Assembly (NCBI GenBank): GCA_016191115.1
Contig: JACPPG010000041.1
Location: 1-63,890, forward strand
Direction of reading: 5' to 3'
Length of the DNA stretch: 63,890 nucleotides
From: Planctomycetia bacterium
Lineage (GTDB): Bacteria > Planctomycetota > Planctomycetia > Pirellulales > JACPPG01
Shown: positions 17,588 through 26,992 of the stretch, in pieces
How positions within the stretch are numbered: position 1 is the stretch's first letter
How the letters are laid out: each line of letters starts with the position of its first letter
Notes under the pieces: generated by a model
The model's database searches: none
Seen by the model: only the letters and a program-made list of their open reading frames with translations
Told to the model about the DNA's origin: nothing
Made by a program: the position numbers and the translations under genes

Positions 17588-19378
17588 TTAGCCACCCCAG
17601 TGCGGACCATATCGGCCGTCGCGAACCTGGTCGCCCAACCGCTGGAAGCCGTGAACAGTCCGTGGCGGCTTTTTGAGATTGAGATTCTTCAGCCGCCATT
17701 CCGTCTCTTCCACGTGCCCAAAGCGGCTGATCAAGAACCACTCGAACGTGTCCTCGATTTCGGCGTCGAAGACCGCCAAACCGCGGGCGCCGTGGCCGAA
17801 CAATTTCGGCAGTTCCGCCGCATATCGCGTCCCGCTGTGGTAGATGCCGGGACTGAAGGGGATGCCCGCCGGCGCGCACACCTCGCGCAAGAAGTCGAGG
17901 TTCACGGTGTACGTCGTTGCGCCGAAGCCGTGCTCGGTGAAAACTTCGTCGACCAGCTTTTCGGCTGCCAGGCGGCGCAGGTCCACGCCGTAGAAGAGAT
18001 CGTCCTGTGCGGTTCCATTGACCATGGCGCTTAGCGCCAGCCGCTTACCGTCGCCACGGCGCTTCTGCTCCTCGTCGAGCATCGCCCGCAGCTCCTTGAA
18101 GAACGCCGTAACGACATCGGAACGGAAGGCGGTGATTCGGGCGTCGGACTCCGGGATATCGCGCGGATCGACGCCGTGCTCTTCCTGAAACAGCCGTCGC
18201 GCCGGCGGCTCGTACAGCACCAGCGGATAGCCGCGGGTGAACACGAGATTCGCGCCGTCCGCGCCAAATTGCACCATCTCGCGCAACAGAGCGATCATGT
18301 GCGCCCGGACTTCCGGCACGGCCCAACTCATTCTCGTGACCGGCGTGCCGTCGCGATCCTCGCACCGCCACTCGGGGTGCTCGCGGAAGAATGGAGACTC
18401 CCAGTAGTCGGTGTACGGCTCGAAGAACGACCACCCCGCCGGCCGAATGCCCACGTGCGCCTTCATGCCGATTTCGTGGGCGCGATCGATCGCTGCTTTG
18501 AACGGATTGATCTCCTGCCCGGCCAGCGCCCGGACGGATGCGACGAAATGGCGATCTCCGACGCGCGGGTAGGCCTCGGCATGCGATCCCTTCGGATAAC
18601 CCACGTCTGATGGATAGTTGACTTTGTCCGCGCCGGGAGCGTGGAGAATCAGCGTTCCGAAATCGGTGTCACGGAAGATTTCGACCTGGGCCAGGAGCGC
18701 CGCGGCCGTTCGCGGGCTGCGGTGGAACATGTCACTGAAGCCGTCGTTGGTGGCGGCCAACGTCCGATACGTGGTATCGCGCCGCTCGTCTTCGATCCGC
18801 GCGACTTCCTGGTCGGACAGCGGAATGAGCTTGACGTGCGTTATGCCGCACGCCGCGACTTCGCCGGTGGTTTGCGCGCTAAAACACAGCCGGCTGTCCT
18901 TTCGCAAGTGCGCCGTTCGGAAAAACACCTCTTCCGAGTTCCCGTAGTCGGCGCGTTTGTTGTACCGCGGGACTGGTGCGGGATCGGTGTCGAGACGAAG
19001 CCACGCGGTCGTGGGGACCTCGGTCGCGCTAAAGACGCCTACGAAGATCGCGTGCCAGCCCTCGACCGCAAGCGGCAGTGACACTTCCGGCGCCCCGCCT
19101 TCCGGCGGTGCCCAGACCATCTTCCCCTCGTCGCCGCTGGTCATACGGTAGGGTATAAGCTTCCAGCACTGGCGCTTCAGCACCATCTCGGACAGCGCGG
19201 CGCGGGGCTCGCAGCGGGACAGGTCGGTGATCAGAAGCGCCTGCCCCCCGCCGCTCCAGTCACCCACGGCGGCCCCACCCCAGGGCTGAGCCGGCTCGGC
19301 GCGCGCACGGCCGCAGAACAATGCGACACTGATCCCGAGGATGGAGCTAAGCGCGCGGACGGCGGAGAAAACATGCAT
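17588..19378 (-). CDS. Secreted glycosidase-like protein (family 10-like TIM barrel)
   Basis: The ATG of MHVFSAV is chosen because GAGG lies seven bases upstream; a further ATG exists at 19414. The 596-residue protein has a signal peptide ending near CGRARA. After an N-terminal beta-rich region, the chain from about residue 260 shows a barrel-like series: RAHEIGMKAHVGIRP, FFREHPEWRCEDRDG, VRAHMIALLREMVQFGADGANL and DEVFTEHGFG. This resembles glycosidase-like proteins that read HPEW in the substrate region. Catalytic acids cannot be assigned with certainty. It is the first gene of the ten-gene minus-strand cluster, and a decayed copy of its 3' end lies at 9742-9876. Confidence 0.6.
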   Translation of the reverse strand: MHVFSAVRALSSILGISVALFCGRARAEPAQPWGGAAVGDWSGGGQALLITDLSRCEPRAALSEMVLKRQCWKLIPYRMTSGDEGKMVWAPPEGGAPEVSLPLAVEGWHAIFVGVFSATEVPTTAWLRLDTDPAPVPRYNKRADYGNSEEVFFRTAHLRKDSRLCFSAQTTGEVAACGITHVKLIPLSDQEVARIEDERRDTTYRTLAATNDGFSDMFHRSPRTAAALLAQVEIFRDTDFGTLILHAPGADKVNYPSDVGYPKGSHAEAYPRVGDRHFVASVRALAGQEINPFKAAIDRAHEIGMKAHVGIRPAGWSFFEPYTDYWESPFFREHPEWRCEDRDGTPVTRMSWAVPEVRAHMIALLREMVQFGADGANLVFTRGYPLVLYEPPARRLFQEEHGVDPRDIPESDARITAFRSDVVTAFFKELRAMLDEEQKRRGDGKRLALSAMVNGTAQDDLFYGVDLRRLAAEKLVDEVFTEHGFGATTYTVNLDFLREVCAPAGIPFSPGIYHSGTRYAAELPKLFGHGARGLAVFDAEIEDTFEWFLISRFGHVEETEWRLKNLNLKKPPRTVHGFQRLGDQVRDGRYGPHWGG

Positions 19379-19443
19379 GGATGAACCTCGTTGGGAGCAG
19401 TATGGAAATGTCATGATGCGCCAGCCCCGCGCTCATTCGCCAT

Positions 19444-19884
19444 TCAAGGCAGATCAAAATCCTTTGTTACAGTGCCGCGCTGCTTTTCCAGCGTCCACGC
19501 GAGCTCCGACTCTTCGTTGTACTTGGGCGGAACAAACTGCTTCCGCGGTGGGCCGCCGGGTCCCTTCGCGGGCGGCGTATTGGGGTCCCACGAGTATATC
19601 TCCACCAGCAATTTGCCGACCGGCACTCCGCCCCCTTCGGTGCACCGGTATTTTCCGTCTTTGATGGGTTCGAACGCCACGGGCCCACCGGCCTTAGCCT
19701 GCGGGACGAAGCGGATCTGTCCGTCCTGCACCGGTTGGCCCTGGTAGCGGACGGTGCCCTCGACGGGCACGCGAACGATCCCATCGCGCCCGCACCCCAC
19801 CGCCAATGACGCGAACAGCGCGCAGGGCACGAGAGCAGGCGCCGCTTTGAACACGGGGCTAATTACGCGCGGCGACGCCATCAT
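19444..19884 (-). CDS. Small lipoprotein, carboxypeptidase-regulatory-like
   Basis: The product has 146 residues with a lipoprotein-type signal ending in LAVGC, followed by a transthyretin-like beta domain: VPVEGTVRYQGQPVQDGQIRF and GKLLVEIYS. Short lipoproteins with this fold are very common in planctomycetes, often next to DUF1559 genes as here, and their role is unknown. The gene lies between the long catabolic cluster and the DUF1559 gene, separated from the latter by repeat B1. Confidence 0.75.
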   Translation of the reverse strand: MMASPRVISPVFKAAPALVPCALFASLAVGCGRDGIVRVPVEGTVRYQGQPVQDGQIRFVPQAKAGGPVAFEPIKDGKYRCTEGGGVPVGKLLVEIYSWDPNTPPAKGPGGPPRKQFVPPKYNEESELAWTLEKQRGTVTKDFDLP

Positions 19885-19910
19885 GCGGAAGTTGCCTCAT
19901 TCAACGCCCC

Positions 19911-20033
19911 AGGAGAACTGCAAAGTCCGGGGTCTGGCTCATTTTTCGGGCTGAACGATTCTTCGATTTCTTCCGACCCTCGATGCCCGAAAAATGTGCC
20001 TGACCCGCTCTTCCAGGACTTTGCAGTTCTCCT
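19911..20033. repeat. Dispersed inverted repeat B, copy B1
   Basis: Outer arms AGGAGAACTGCAAAGTCC and GGACTTTGCAGTTCTCCT are perfect inverted copies. Inside them are a second pair of arms, GGGTCTGGCTCATTTTTCGG and CCGAAAAATGTGCCTGACCC, which differ by A/T swaps at two positions. A second full copy (44870) is in the opposite orientation, and a core-only copy lies at 58907. Confidence 0.9.
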
Positions 20034-20077
20034 GTTCAACGCCCCGCAGATTCTCGATGCCGCGGATCGAACGGCCG

Positions 20078-21121
<1,044 letters not shown>

Positions 21122-21190
21122 GATCGACTCAACCTGGCCCCTGATTCACTTCCGAAAGCGCCACTGCTCCTCTGTCCAAACCAAACTCGA

Positions 21191-21273
21191 GAGGGCGAGG
21201 CTCCCGCCGAGCCGACTTCGCATAATCGAGCCGCGTGTTCCGCACGACGGCTCGGCAGGAGCCTCGCCCTCCC
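21191..21273. repeat. Dispersed inverted repeat F, copy F1
   Basis: Arms GAGGGCGAGGCTCCCGCCG and its near complement CGGCAGGAGCCTCGCCCTC flank a variable centre of about 35 bases. A second copy is at 47455. A further hairpin (CTCGGCGAG/CTCGCCGAG, 21311-21359) follows between this repeat and the end of the next gene. Confidence 0.85.
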
Positions 21274-21395
21274 GACCCTTGCCCTCCTCTTCTCACTCTA
21301 TCAGAACACAGTCAGTCCCCTCGGCGAGGTTGCTGACACCCTCGCCGAGAGGCGCTGACTGGTGGTGCTGGCATTTTGCTGCATACCGCACGCTT

Positions 21396-22529
21396 TCACT
21401 TTCCCGGGGTCCGCACCCTCTTCTGCCGCGCCCTCGCCGTCCATCCGCTGCCAATGGCCAATCCGATGGCGGCCAGGACGAGGCTGCTCGGCTCCGGCAC
21501 GCTGGCCACGGCACCGCCACCCCCCACGCCACTGCCGCTGCCCGGAATCGTGTTCAGGTAATTGGCGGCGATCATCTGAATGTCGGAAACGTCGACGATC
21601 CCGTCGAAGTTGGCGTCGCCGGCCAGGCTGTTTTGCAGATAGTTGGCCGCCACGCGCTGGATGTCCGAGACATCGACGATGTGGTCGTTGTTCAGATCGC
21701 CGGCCAACTGCTGTTTGTACAAGAGCGCGCCGGTGGAGATGCCCACGCCAGGAACGTCGTACTGAAAGGCCAGGTCCTGCGTACCGGTGGTGAACACGGC
21801 CTGAAGGGCCCGGTACCCGCCTGCCGCCAGGGTCGAGGAGCCGGTCAGGTTCAACTCGGCGAGCGAGTTGACCGTCAGATTGGCTTCCGACCAACCCGCC
21901 ACAAACCCGTCGGCGAAGCCGTGAAAGTTGACTGGGTTGAGGCTGCCGGCTGCGGAAGTGATCTCGTATCCGTCGATCGTCAAGGGGTTGGCCGTGCCGT
22001 TGAGGAGCACCGCCTTGTTGGCCGTCACCACGGCGCCACCGTTGCCCAGCAGGTTGACGACCTGCACCTGGACCGAGTTGGTGTACACCACGGCTGGCGA
22101 GCTGACCGGTCCGCCCGGCACGGAATAGGAAAACGCCAGATCGGTGGTGCCGCTGGGCGTGAAGGCCTTGCCCAGGCTGCGCGTGCCCCCCTTGATGATG
22201 AGCAACGACGAGGTGAGATTCAGCTCGGCCAGGGCGTTGGCCGTGGCGGATGCCTCGCTCCAGCCGGCCAGTCCCGCGTCGGTCAGGCTGTCCCAGCCGA
22301 CGTTCGGCGTGTTGGTCGGGTCGGGCACCAGCGAGCCGGCCGTCGAGCTGATGTCGTAGCCGTCGAGCGACAAGTTGCTCGTAAACGACTGGTTTGCCAA
22401 CGTCACGGACCCGGAAATCGGATCCACGAGTAGTTGCAAGTTTTGGGCCTGCGCCGCTGGGGCCCAGGCAGCGAAACACGCGAAGGCGAGGATCGCCGTC
22501 ACGGTTCGTTTGAGGGTTAGTAGTCTCAT
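21396..22529 (-). CDS. Secreted PEP-CTERM protein with dockerin repeats
   Basis: The ATG of MRLLTLKR is chosen because AGGAG lies eight bases upstream; the product has 377 residues. A signal peptide (AILAFACFAAWAPAAQA) is followed by two related halves with the pattern LDGYDISSTAGSL and IDGYEITSAAGSLNP, each with a GWSEA...ALAELNL/SLAELNL block, so the ectodomain is an internal duplication. A two-repeat dockerin (GDLNNDHIVDVSDIQ and GDANFDGIVDVSDIQ) follows near residues 300-350. The C-terminus is VPEPSSLVLAAIGLAIGSG followed by basic residues, a PEP-CTERM exosortase signal. It is probably a surface-anchored or matrix protein. Confidence 0.88.
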   Translation of the reverse strand: MRLLTLKRTVTAILAFACFAAWAPAAQAQNLQLLVDPISGSVTLANQSFTSNLSLDGYDISSTAGSLVPDPTNTPNVGWDSLTDAGLAGWSEASATANALAELNLTSSLLIIKGGTRSLGKAFTPSGTTDLAFSYSVPGGPVSSPAVVYTNSVQVQVVNLLGNGGAVVTANKAVLLNGTANPLTIDGYEITSAAGSLNPVNFHGFADGFVAGWSEANLTVNSLAELNLTGSSTLAAGGYRALQAVFTTGTQDLAFQYDVPGVGISTGALLYKQQLAGDLNNDHIVDVSDIQRVAANYLQNSLAGDANFDGIVDVSDIQMIAANYLNTIPGSGSGVGGGGAVASVPEPSSLVLAAIGLAIGSGWTARARQKRVRTPGK

Positions 22530-22541
22530 CGCAAATCTCCT

Positions 22542-22610
22542 GTAGGGTGCTCTGCGAGCACCGTGAGCAGTCTCTTTTGGTGAATCGTGGTGCACACAGT
22601 GCACCCTACT
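22542..22610. repeat. Dispersed inverted repeat D, copy D1
   Basis: GTAGGGTGCTCTGCGAGCACC at the left faces GCACCCTAC at the right. Related units are at 27763-27827 and 43565-43585, and a lone half unit TGCACCCTAC at 22631 overlaps the stop of the next gene. The element lies in the leader region of the 21396 gene. Confidence 0.75.
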
Positions 22611-22636
22611 CAGCTCTGTTGGAAGTGTGATGCACC

Positions 22637-23632
22637 CTACGAGTTCATTGATTGGCGCGCGCGTCGGCGACGCACAAGGAGCAATGCGGGAAGGCCGCCG
22701 ACAACAAGCGCAATCGTGGCCGGCTCAGGCACCGGGAGAACCAGATCGGCGCCCTGGCCGGGGTTGTTGGCGATGTAGTCGTTCTTGAACCGCACGAAGT
22801 CGGCCAGATTGACGACGCCGTTGTCGTCCAGATCGCTGCGGCCCAATGTGCTCGTGCGGTATTCGCTCTTAAAGATGTTGAAATCGGCGAGGTTGACGAG
22901 GTGATCGCCGTTCAGGTCTCCCTCCTTGTAACCGGCCGGCTCGTGGTACCCGGTGCTGTCCCAACGGAAATAGTCCAGCGTGACCGTCGGTCCGCCGAGA
23001 CCGCTACTGCCGTCGCCCCACCACATTTGCGCCACGAGGCCGCTACTGTCGTTGCTGGTGGAGGATGTGCCGGACCACAAGAGCACGTCATCTCGCCACA
23101 GCGTGATCGTGTTCGAGCTGGCGGGCTGGGCGTAGCGGAACGTGTGGAAGCCGTCGGTGTTCGAGCTCAAGTCGACGTGAGTGCCGCCCCCCCTGACAGT
23201 CGTAAACCCGCTGCCGACTCCAACGACAGCGCGCCGTCCCTGTGAGTTGTTGCCGTTGACGTCCTTGGCGAAGACCTGAAAGGTTCCGAAAGTCGGATCG
23301 TCAGCCGCGTCGGTGCCAATCTTGATGCGGAACTCGATCGTCCAGCCAACAGTGTTGTCGACCGGATCTGGCCCTAACGTCCATGAATCGTTTTGCCACC
23401 ACGCACCCGATTCGGCGATGCTGTTCTTGTACACCAGGTTGCTCCCGTCGGTGGATGGTGCATACTCCGGGTCTGCACTGACGTTCTCAACGTAGTCAGG
23501 CACCGGATAGGTGTCGCCGTTGTACAGATGGTTGAACGAGGCCGAGCCAAGCTGGTCGGCTAGCAGAGCCTGTTCGTGCAGGAGAATTCCGCACGCAGCG
23601 ATCGCTGCCAAGGCAAGAACTTGCATTCTCAT
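22637..23632 (-). CDS. Secreted PEP-CTERM protein with LamG-like and dockerin domains
   Basis: The start ATG (MRMQVLAL) has GGAG nine bases upstream and gives 331 residues. The signal peptide (LALAAIAACGILLHEQALLA) precedes a concanavalin-like domain of about 210 residues containing GWTIEFRIKI, FQVFAKDVNGNNSQGRRAV and AQMWWGDGSSGLGGPTV. A dockerin pair (GDLNGDHLVNLADFNIFK, DLDDNGVVNLADF) follows, then the PEP-CTERM tail VPEPATIALVVGG with RRRRARQ. The gene at 23701 is a close tandem paralogue without the dockerin. The TAG stop lies inside a half unit of repeat D. Confidence 0.88.
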   Translation of the reverse strand: MRMQVLALAAIAACGILLHEQALLADQLGSASFNHLYNGDTYPVPDYVENVSADPEYAPSTDGSNLVYKNSIAESGAWWQNDSWTLGPDPVDNTVGWTIEFRIKIGTDAADDPTFGTFQVFAKDVNGNNSQGRRAVVGVGSGFTTVRGGGTHVDLSSNTDGFHTFRYAQPASSNTITLWRDDVLLWSGTSSTSNDSSGLVAQMWWGDGSSGLGGPTVTLDYFRWDSTGYHEPAGYKEGDLNGDHLVNLADFNIFKSEYRTSTLGRSDLDDNGVVNLADFVRFKNDYIANNPGQGADLVLPVPEPATIALVVGGLPALLLVRRRRARQSMNS

Positions 23633-23700
23633 GTGAGATACTCCAAAGGCAAAAGGGGACGCCCTGATTGGTTTTTCCGCGCGTGGATACTCTTTGTGAC

Positions 23701-24555
23701 TTATGCCCCGGTCCGCTTCGTTGCTCCATGTTTGGCCATCCGGCGGCGCGCCGCGTGGCCGGCTATCGCGACTAGGCCCAAGGCGCACAGCGTCAAGCTG
23801 GCCGGCTCCGGCGCCTCGGAGAAGCCGTTGCTGTCCCAGCGGAAGTAGTCGACGTACACGGTCGGTCCACCAAGGCCGCTGCTGCCATCGCCCCACCACA
23901 TCTGCGCGGGCACACTGCTGCTGTCGTTGCTGCTCGACGACGACCCGGAGAAGATCTGCACGCCGTCGCGCCACACGGTGATCTGGTTCGAGCTGGCTGG
24001 TTGGGCTATGCGAAACACGTGGAAGTCGTCGGTGTTCGAATTCGAATCCGCTAGAACACCCGACCTGACATTGGTAAATCCGCTGCCGACCTGAACGACG
24101 GCGCGGCGTCCTTGCGAGTTCTTACCAGGCAAGTCCTTGGCGAAGACCTGGAAGGCCCCGGTCGTGGGATCGTCCGGCGCGTCCGTGTCGATCTTGACGC
24201 GGAACTCGATCGTCCACCCCGTGGAGTTGCTGACAGGATTGGGACCACCAGTCCACTCATTGCTTTCAAAATAGCCTGAGCTAAACGCTGTATCGGGACC
24301 GTTGTAGAACACAAGACTGTCGCCGTCCGACGACGCCGAATAGTCCGGACTTTCGCCCGCGTTTTCCGTGTAAGCCGGAACCGGATACACGTCGCCGTTG
24401 TACTGATGGTCGAAGAACATGGAATTGAGAAACGTTGCCTGGGTCGGAGAACTTGTCAGGATGGCAACTGCGAAGATCGCGGTGGCGCAGGCAGGCGAGC
24501 GCGTGCGGATATGCCGCTTCGTCGCTCTGGCCGCACAGTTGAGAATCCAAGTCAT
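23701..24555 (-). CDS. Secreted PEP-CTERM protein with LamG-like domain, no dockerin
   Basis: This 284-residue protein is a tandem paralogue of the product of 22637-23632. They share HQYNGDVYPVPAYTEN/HLYNGDTYPVPDYVEN, GWTIEFRVKI, KNSQGRRAVVQVGSG and QMWWGDGSSGLGGPTV. After YVDYFRWDSNGFSE the chain passes directly into the PEP-CTERM tail PEPASLTLCALGLVAIAG with RRRMAKHG, so the dockerin of the neighbour is missing here. A signal peptide is visible around residues 20-40. It is probably secreted and anchored through the exosortase system. Confidence 0.85.
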   Translation of the reverse strand: MTWILNCAARATKRHIRTRSPACATAIFAVAILTSSPTQATFLNSMFFDHQYNGDVYPVPAYTENAGESPDYSASSDGDSLVFYNGPDTAFSSGYFESNEWTGGPNPVSNSTGWTIEFRVKIDTDAPDDPTTGAFQVFAKDLPGKNSQGRRAVVQVGSGFTNVRSGVLADSNSNTDDFHVFRIAQPASSNQITVWRDGVQIFSGSSSSSNDSSSVPAQMWWGDGSSGLGGPTVYVDYFRWDSNGFSEAPEPASLTLCALGLVAIAGHAARRRMAKHGATKRTGA

Positions 24556-24621
24556 GAGCGTGCTCCTGTGGTGAGGTGACTTAACCGTGAGATGTGGCGT
24601 TTACGACCGTAACGACGCGAT

Positions 24622-25497
24622 TCATGGAACGAGCCTCTCAGCGGCCCCGTCAGTCTGCACGTGCCGTGTGTGCGAAATATGCGGATGCGGCGGCGCCGCG
24701 CCCTCCACGACCTCGACGAGCGCGTTCCGCGCCGGCTCGATGCGCCGCGTGCGCGAGTAGTGGTTCACGCTGACGCCGTTCCCGGCCGGCGTCGGCACGT
24801 TGACGATTGCCTCGGCCCAAGCGGGTGAGTTGAACGCGACGAACGCCAGATCGAAGCAATCCACCTGCCGCTCGACGGCGTTGAGTCTCTGCGTGGAAAG
24901 ATCCGGCAGCGGGATCGGCCCGGTGTCGACCTGGTAAACGCGCTCTCGCTCGGAATAGTTGATCGTCTTGATGGGATAGTCGATCGCGACGTGATAATCA
25001 CCGTCGTCGTATTGCGTCTGTGCACAAATCGGCCGATCGCCGCGAATCGCCGCGACGATCGCCTCGATCGAACCGAGGTCCTGCCCTCGCGCCGGCCGGA
25101 GTTGGGTCGCGAAATCGCACCACGCTTCTCGGCAGGCGCCACTCTGCCGCTGGGGTTGCACTCCCTGCGAGGCCGGGTGACTCATCACGCGCACGTCGTT
25201 GGTGGCAAAGCTCTTGAGGATCAGGAACTCCTGCTCCGAGGCGATCAGGCAAAAGTCCGCGTTCGGCTCGAGCCAGCAATCGCGCGCTGCCCCCACGCGC
25301 TCCGTCTTGCAGGAAGCGCCCAGCACGTACGTCCGCGACTTGCCCGTCGGCCGATGCGTCACGACGCACCGGCTTTCAATATTGATCCGCACGCTAAGGA
25401 CGGTGGTGGGCATGTCGTGCGACAGGGTGATCGGCGTCTGCGCTTGCTGGTCGATGCAGAAGCGAAAATAGGACCGATTGAAGTCGAAGGTTTGCAT
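24622..25497 (-). CDS. Conserved-type protein of unknown function
   Basis: The product has 291 residues with no signal peptide or membrane segment. It opens with MQTFDFNRSYFRFCIDQQA and has a mixed beta-rich composition. I do not recognise the family. It lies 73 bases downstream of the GntR-type regulator on the same strand, so the two are probably co-transcribed, and it may be involved in the metabolism controlled by that regulator. The reading frame has normal codon use for this genome. Confidence 0.65.
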   Translation of the reverse strand: MQTFDFNRSYFRFCIDQQAQTPITLSHDMPTTVLSVRINIESRCVVTHRPTGKSRTYVLGASCKTERVGAARDCWLEPNADFCLIASEQEFLILKSFATNDVRVMSHPASQGVQPQRQSGACREAWCDFATQLRPARGQDLGSIEAIVAAIRGDRPICAQTQYDDGDYHVAIDYPIKTINYSERERVYQVDTGPIPLPDLSTQRLNAVERQVDCFDLAFVAFNSPAWAEAIVNVPTPAGNGVSVNHYSRTRRIEPARNALVEVVEGAAPPHPHISHTRHVQTDGAAERLVP

Positions 25498-25570
25498 CTC
25501 TTCTCGTCGCGATCTTGACGTTGCGGGTTGGGGCCGGTGCCTCGCGGCGCGGCCGGATTCAATTGTTCAG

Positions 25571-26698
25571 TCAGTCGCCGCTTCTGGACGGGCGCACGGA
25601 TGCCACGTGCATCTCGTAGGGGACCTTGATCGTCCGCTCGGCGAGCGATTCGCCGCGGCGAACCGCGGCCAGCATCCGACCCGCAAGCCCGGCAAACTCC
25701 CGAATCGAAATGCTCGGTCGGGCATGCGGGAATTCAGACTTTCCGGGATCGACAACCGCCACGTCCCGGAACACGACTTCCACGTCCTCGGGCACGCGCA
25801 ACCCGCACTCGGCCACGAGCGCCTCCATGTCGTCGGCCCATTGCGGCAGCTTGACGATAATCCCCGTCGGATGATCGGCCGCCGACAATAGCTCGTGCAT
25901 CTGCGCCGCGAGCACCGCCGGGTCGAGCCCCGGGGCGCGGAGCACCAGCGCATTGTGCGGCAGCTTCGCGGCCGTGAGCGCCTCGCTCACGCCGTCGTGA
26001 AAGTAGTGGTCTCCCGGCGAGTCTTCGGAATCGGAAAACAGGGCCATCCGGTGGTGCCCTCGAGCCACGAGATACTCGACCAGCAGTCGTCCCGCCTGGT
26101 GCTCGTCGGTGTCGATCGAGGGATACGGCTGGTCGGAGTACAAGGAACCGATGACAACCATCGGGTATTGGTTCTCGCCGAGATACCGGTACACGTCGCG
26201 CGGACAACTGATCGCCACGACGCCGGCCAATTGCCCTGAATCGCGGACCGATTCCAGCAGCGAGCGGACGAATTCCACGCTCCCTTGCGGCGGCACGTAG
26301 CTCACGCGGACGTCGGCCACGTCGGGCAAGGCGATGAGAATGCCCTCGATCATCAGATCGAAACGCAACGGCCCCTGCGTCAGCCGGGACACAGGCACAA
26401 GGAGGCTGACGGTGTGGACCTCGGCCGTGCCGGGCTGCGTGGCGGCCGGGCCGACAAAGGTGCCGCTGTTGCGACGGCGGACGACGATTTCCTGCTCCGC
26501 CAGCATCCGCAGCACGCGATTGGCCGTGGCCACGCTCGTGCCCAACAGCCGCGCGCTTTCCTCGGCGGTCAGATACCGGCTGCCCGGCACGAGTCCGCGC
26601 CGACGAATGTCGGTTTCCAGCCGCTGGGCAAAGTCTTGAAGGGTGGCGCTCATAGGAATCCGGGCCGCTTTCTTGCTGATTTGAGTGATATTAGCCAT
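25571..26698 (-). CDS. GntR-type winged helix regulator with LacI-like sensor domain
   Basis: The 375-residue product starts with a GntR-type winged helix (about residues 18-80; LVPGSRYLTAEESARLLGTS, TANRVLRMLAEQEIV, RRNSGTFVG). A periplasmic-binding-protein-like ligand domain of the LacI type follows (YPMVVIGSLYSDQPYPSIDTDEHQ, ARGHHRMALFSDSE), ending near 370. Such GntR/LacI hybrids repress sugar or sugar-acid genes until a ligand binds. A second ATG at residue 16 (MSATLQDF) is also possible. The promoter region has two palindromes that could be operators. The divergent SDR gene and downstream aldolase are likely targets. Confidence 0.85.
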   Translation of the reverse strand: MANITQISKKAARIPMSATLQDFAQRLETDIRRRGLVPGSRYLTAEESARLLGTSVATANRVLRMLAEQEIVVRRRNSGTFVGPAATQPGTAEVHTVSLLVPVSRLTQGPLRFDLMIEGILIALPDVADVRVSYVPPQGSVEFVRSLLESVRDSGQLAGVVAISCPRDVYRYLGENQYPMVVIGSLYSDQPYPSIDTDEHQAGRLLVEYLVARGHHRMALFSDSEDSPGDHYFHDGVSEALTAAKLPHNALVLRAPGLDPAVLAAQMHELLSAADHPTGIIVKLPQWADDMEALVAECGLRVPEDVEVVFRDVAVVDPGKSEFPHARPSISIREFAGLAGRMLAAVRRGESLAERTIKVPYEMHVASVRPSRSGD

Positions 26699-26700
26699 GA

Positions 26701-26741
26701 GTTGACGTTAATGTCAACATATTGAACTATACAATTCAATA
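26701..26741. promoter_or_regulatory. Operator candidates between regulator and SDR gene
   Basis: Two inverted repeats lie just upstream of the regulator ATG: GTTGACGTTAATGTCAAC (26701-26718), palindromic except for one base pair, and TATTGAA-N8-TTCAATA (26720-26741). The surrounding bases are much more AT-rich than the genome, as expected for a promoter. Autoregulation is inferred. Confidence 0.55.
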
Positions 26742-26784
26742 AAATCATTTAAAATCATCCATGCCGGTTTTCCGAGGCGAACCT

Positions 26785-26940
26785 CAGGGCCATTCTGTTT
26801 TTCAAAATGGCGAGGCGGGGAAATGGGACTGGCTCCGAGCATAAACAGCGCAAGTCCTTTCAGACCAACGTTGCGTCTCGGTGCCTGTCCCACTTTCCCG
26901 CCGGTGCGCCGCCGGCAAGCTTGAATCTGTGAACGGCCCT
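26785..26940 (-). repeat. Dispersed hairpin repeat A, copy A3 (full length)
   Basis: This 156-bp copy is complete and inverted relative to A1. Its ends AGGGCCATTCTG and AACGGCCCT are imperfect inverted copies. It fills most of the space between the regulator promoter and the SDR start. Confidence 0.9.
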
Positions 26941-26992
26941 GGGGCGAACCTGCGGCTCCTTGCGGATTTCAAAACGCCGAGACTTTGCCCCT

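Noticed and set aside
21301..22479. 392-codon open frame over the PEP-CTERM/dockerin gene
   Set aside because: Arginine and glycine-rich shadow; the true frame has signal peptide, dockerin and PEP-CTERM.
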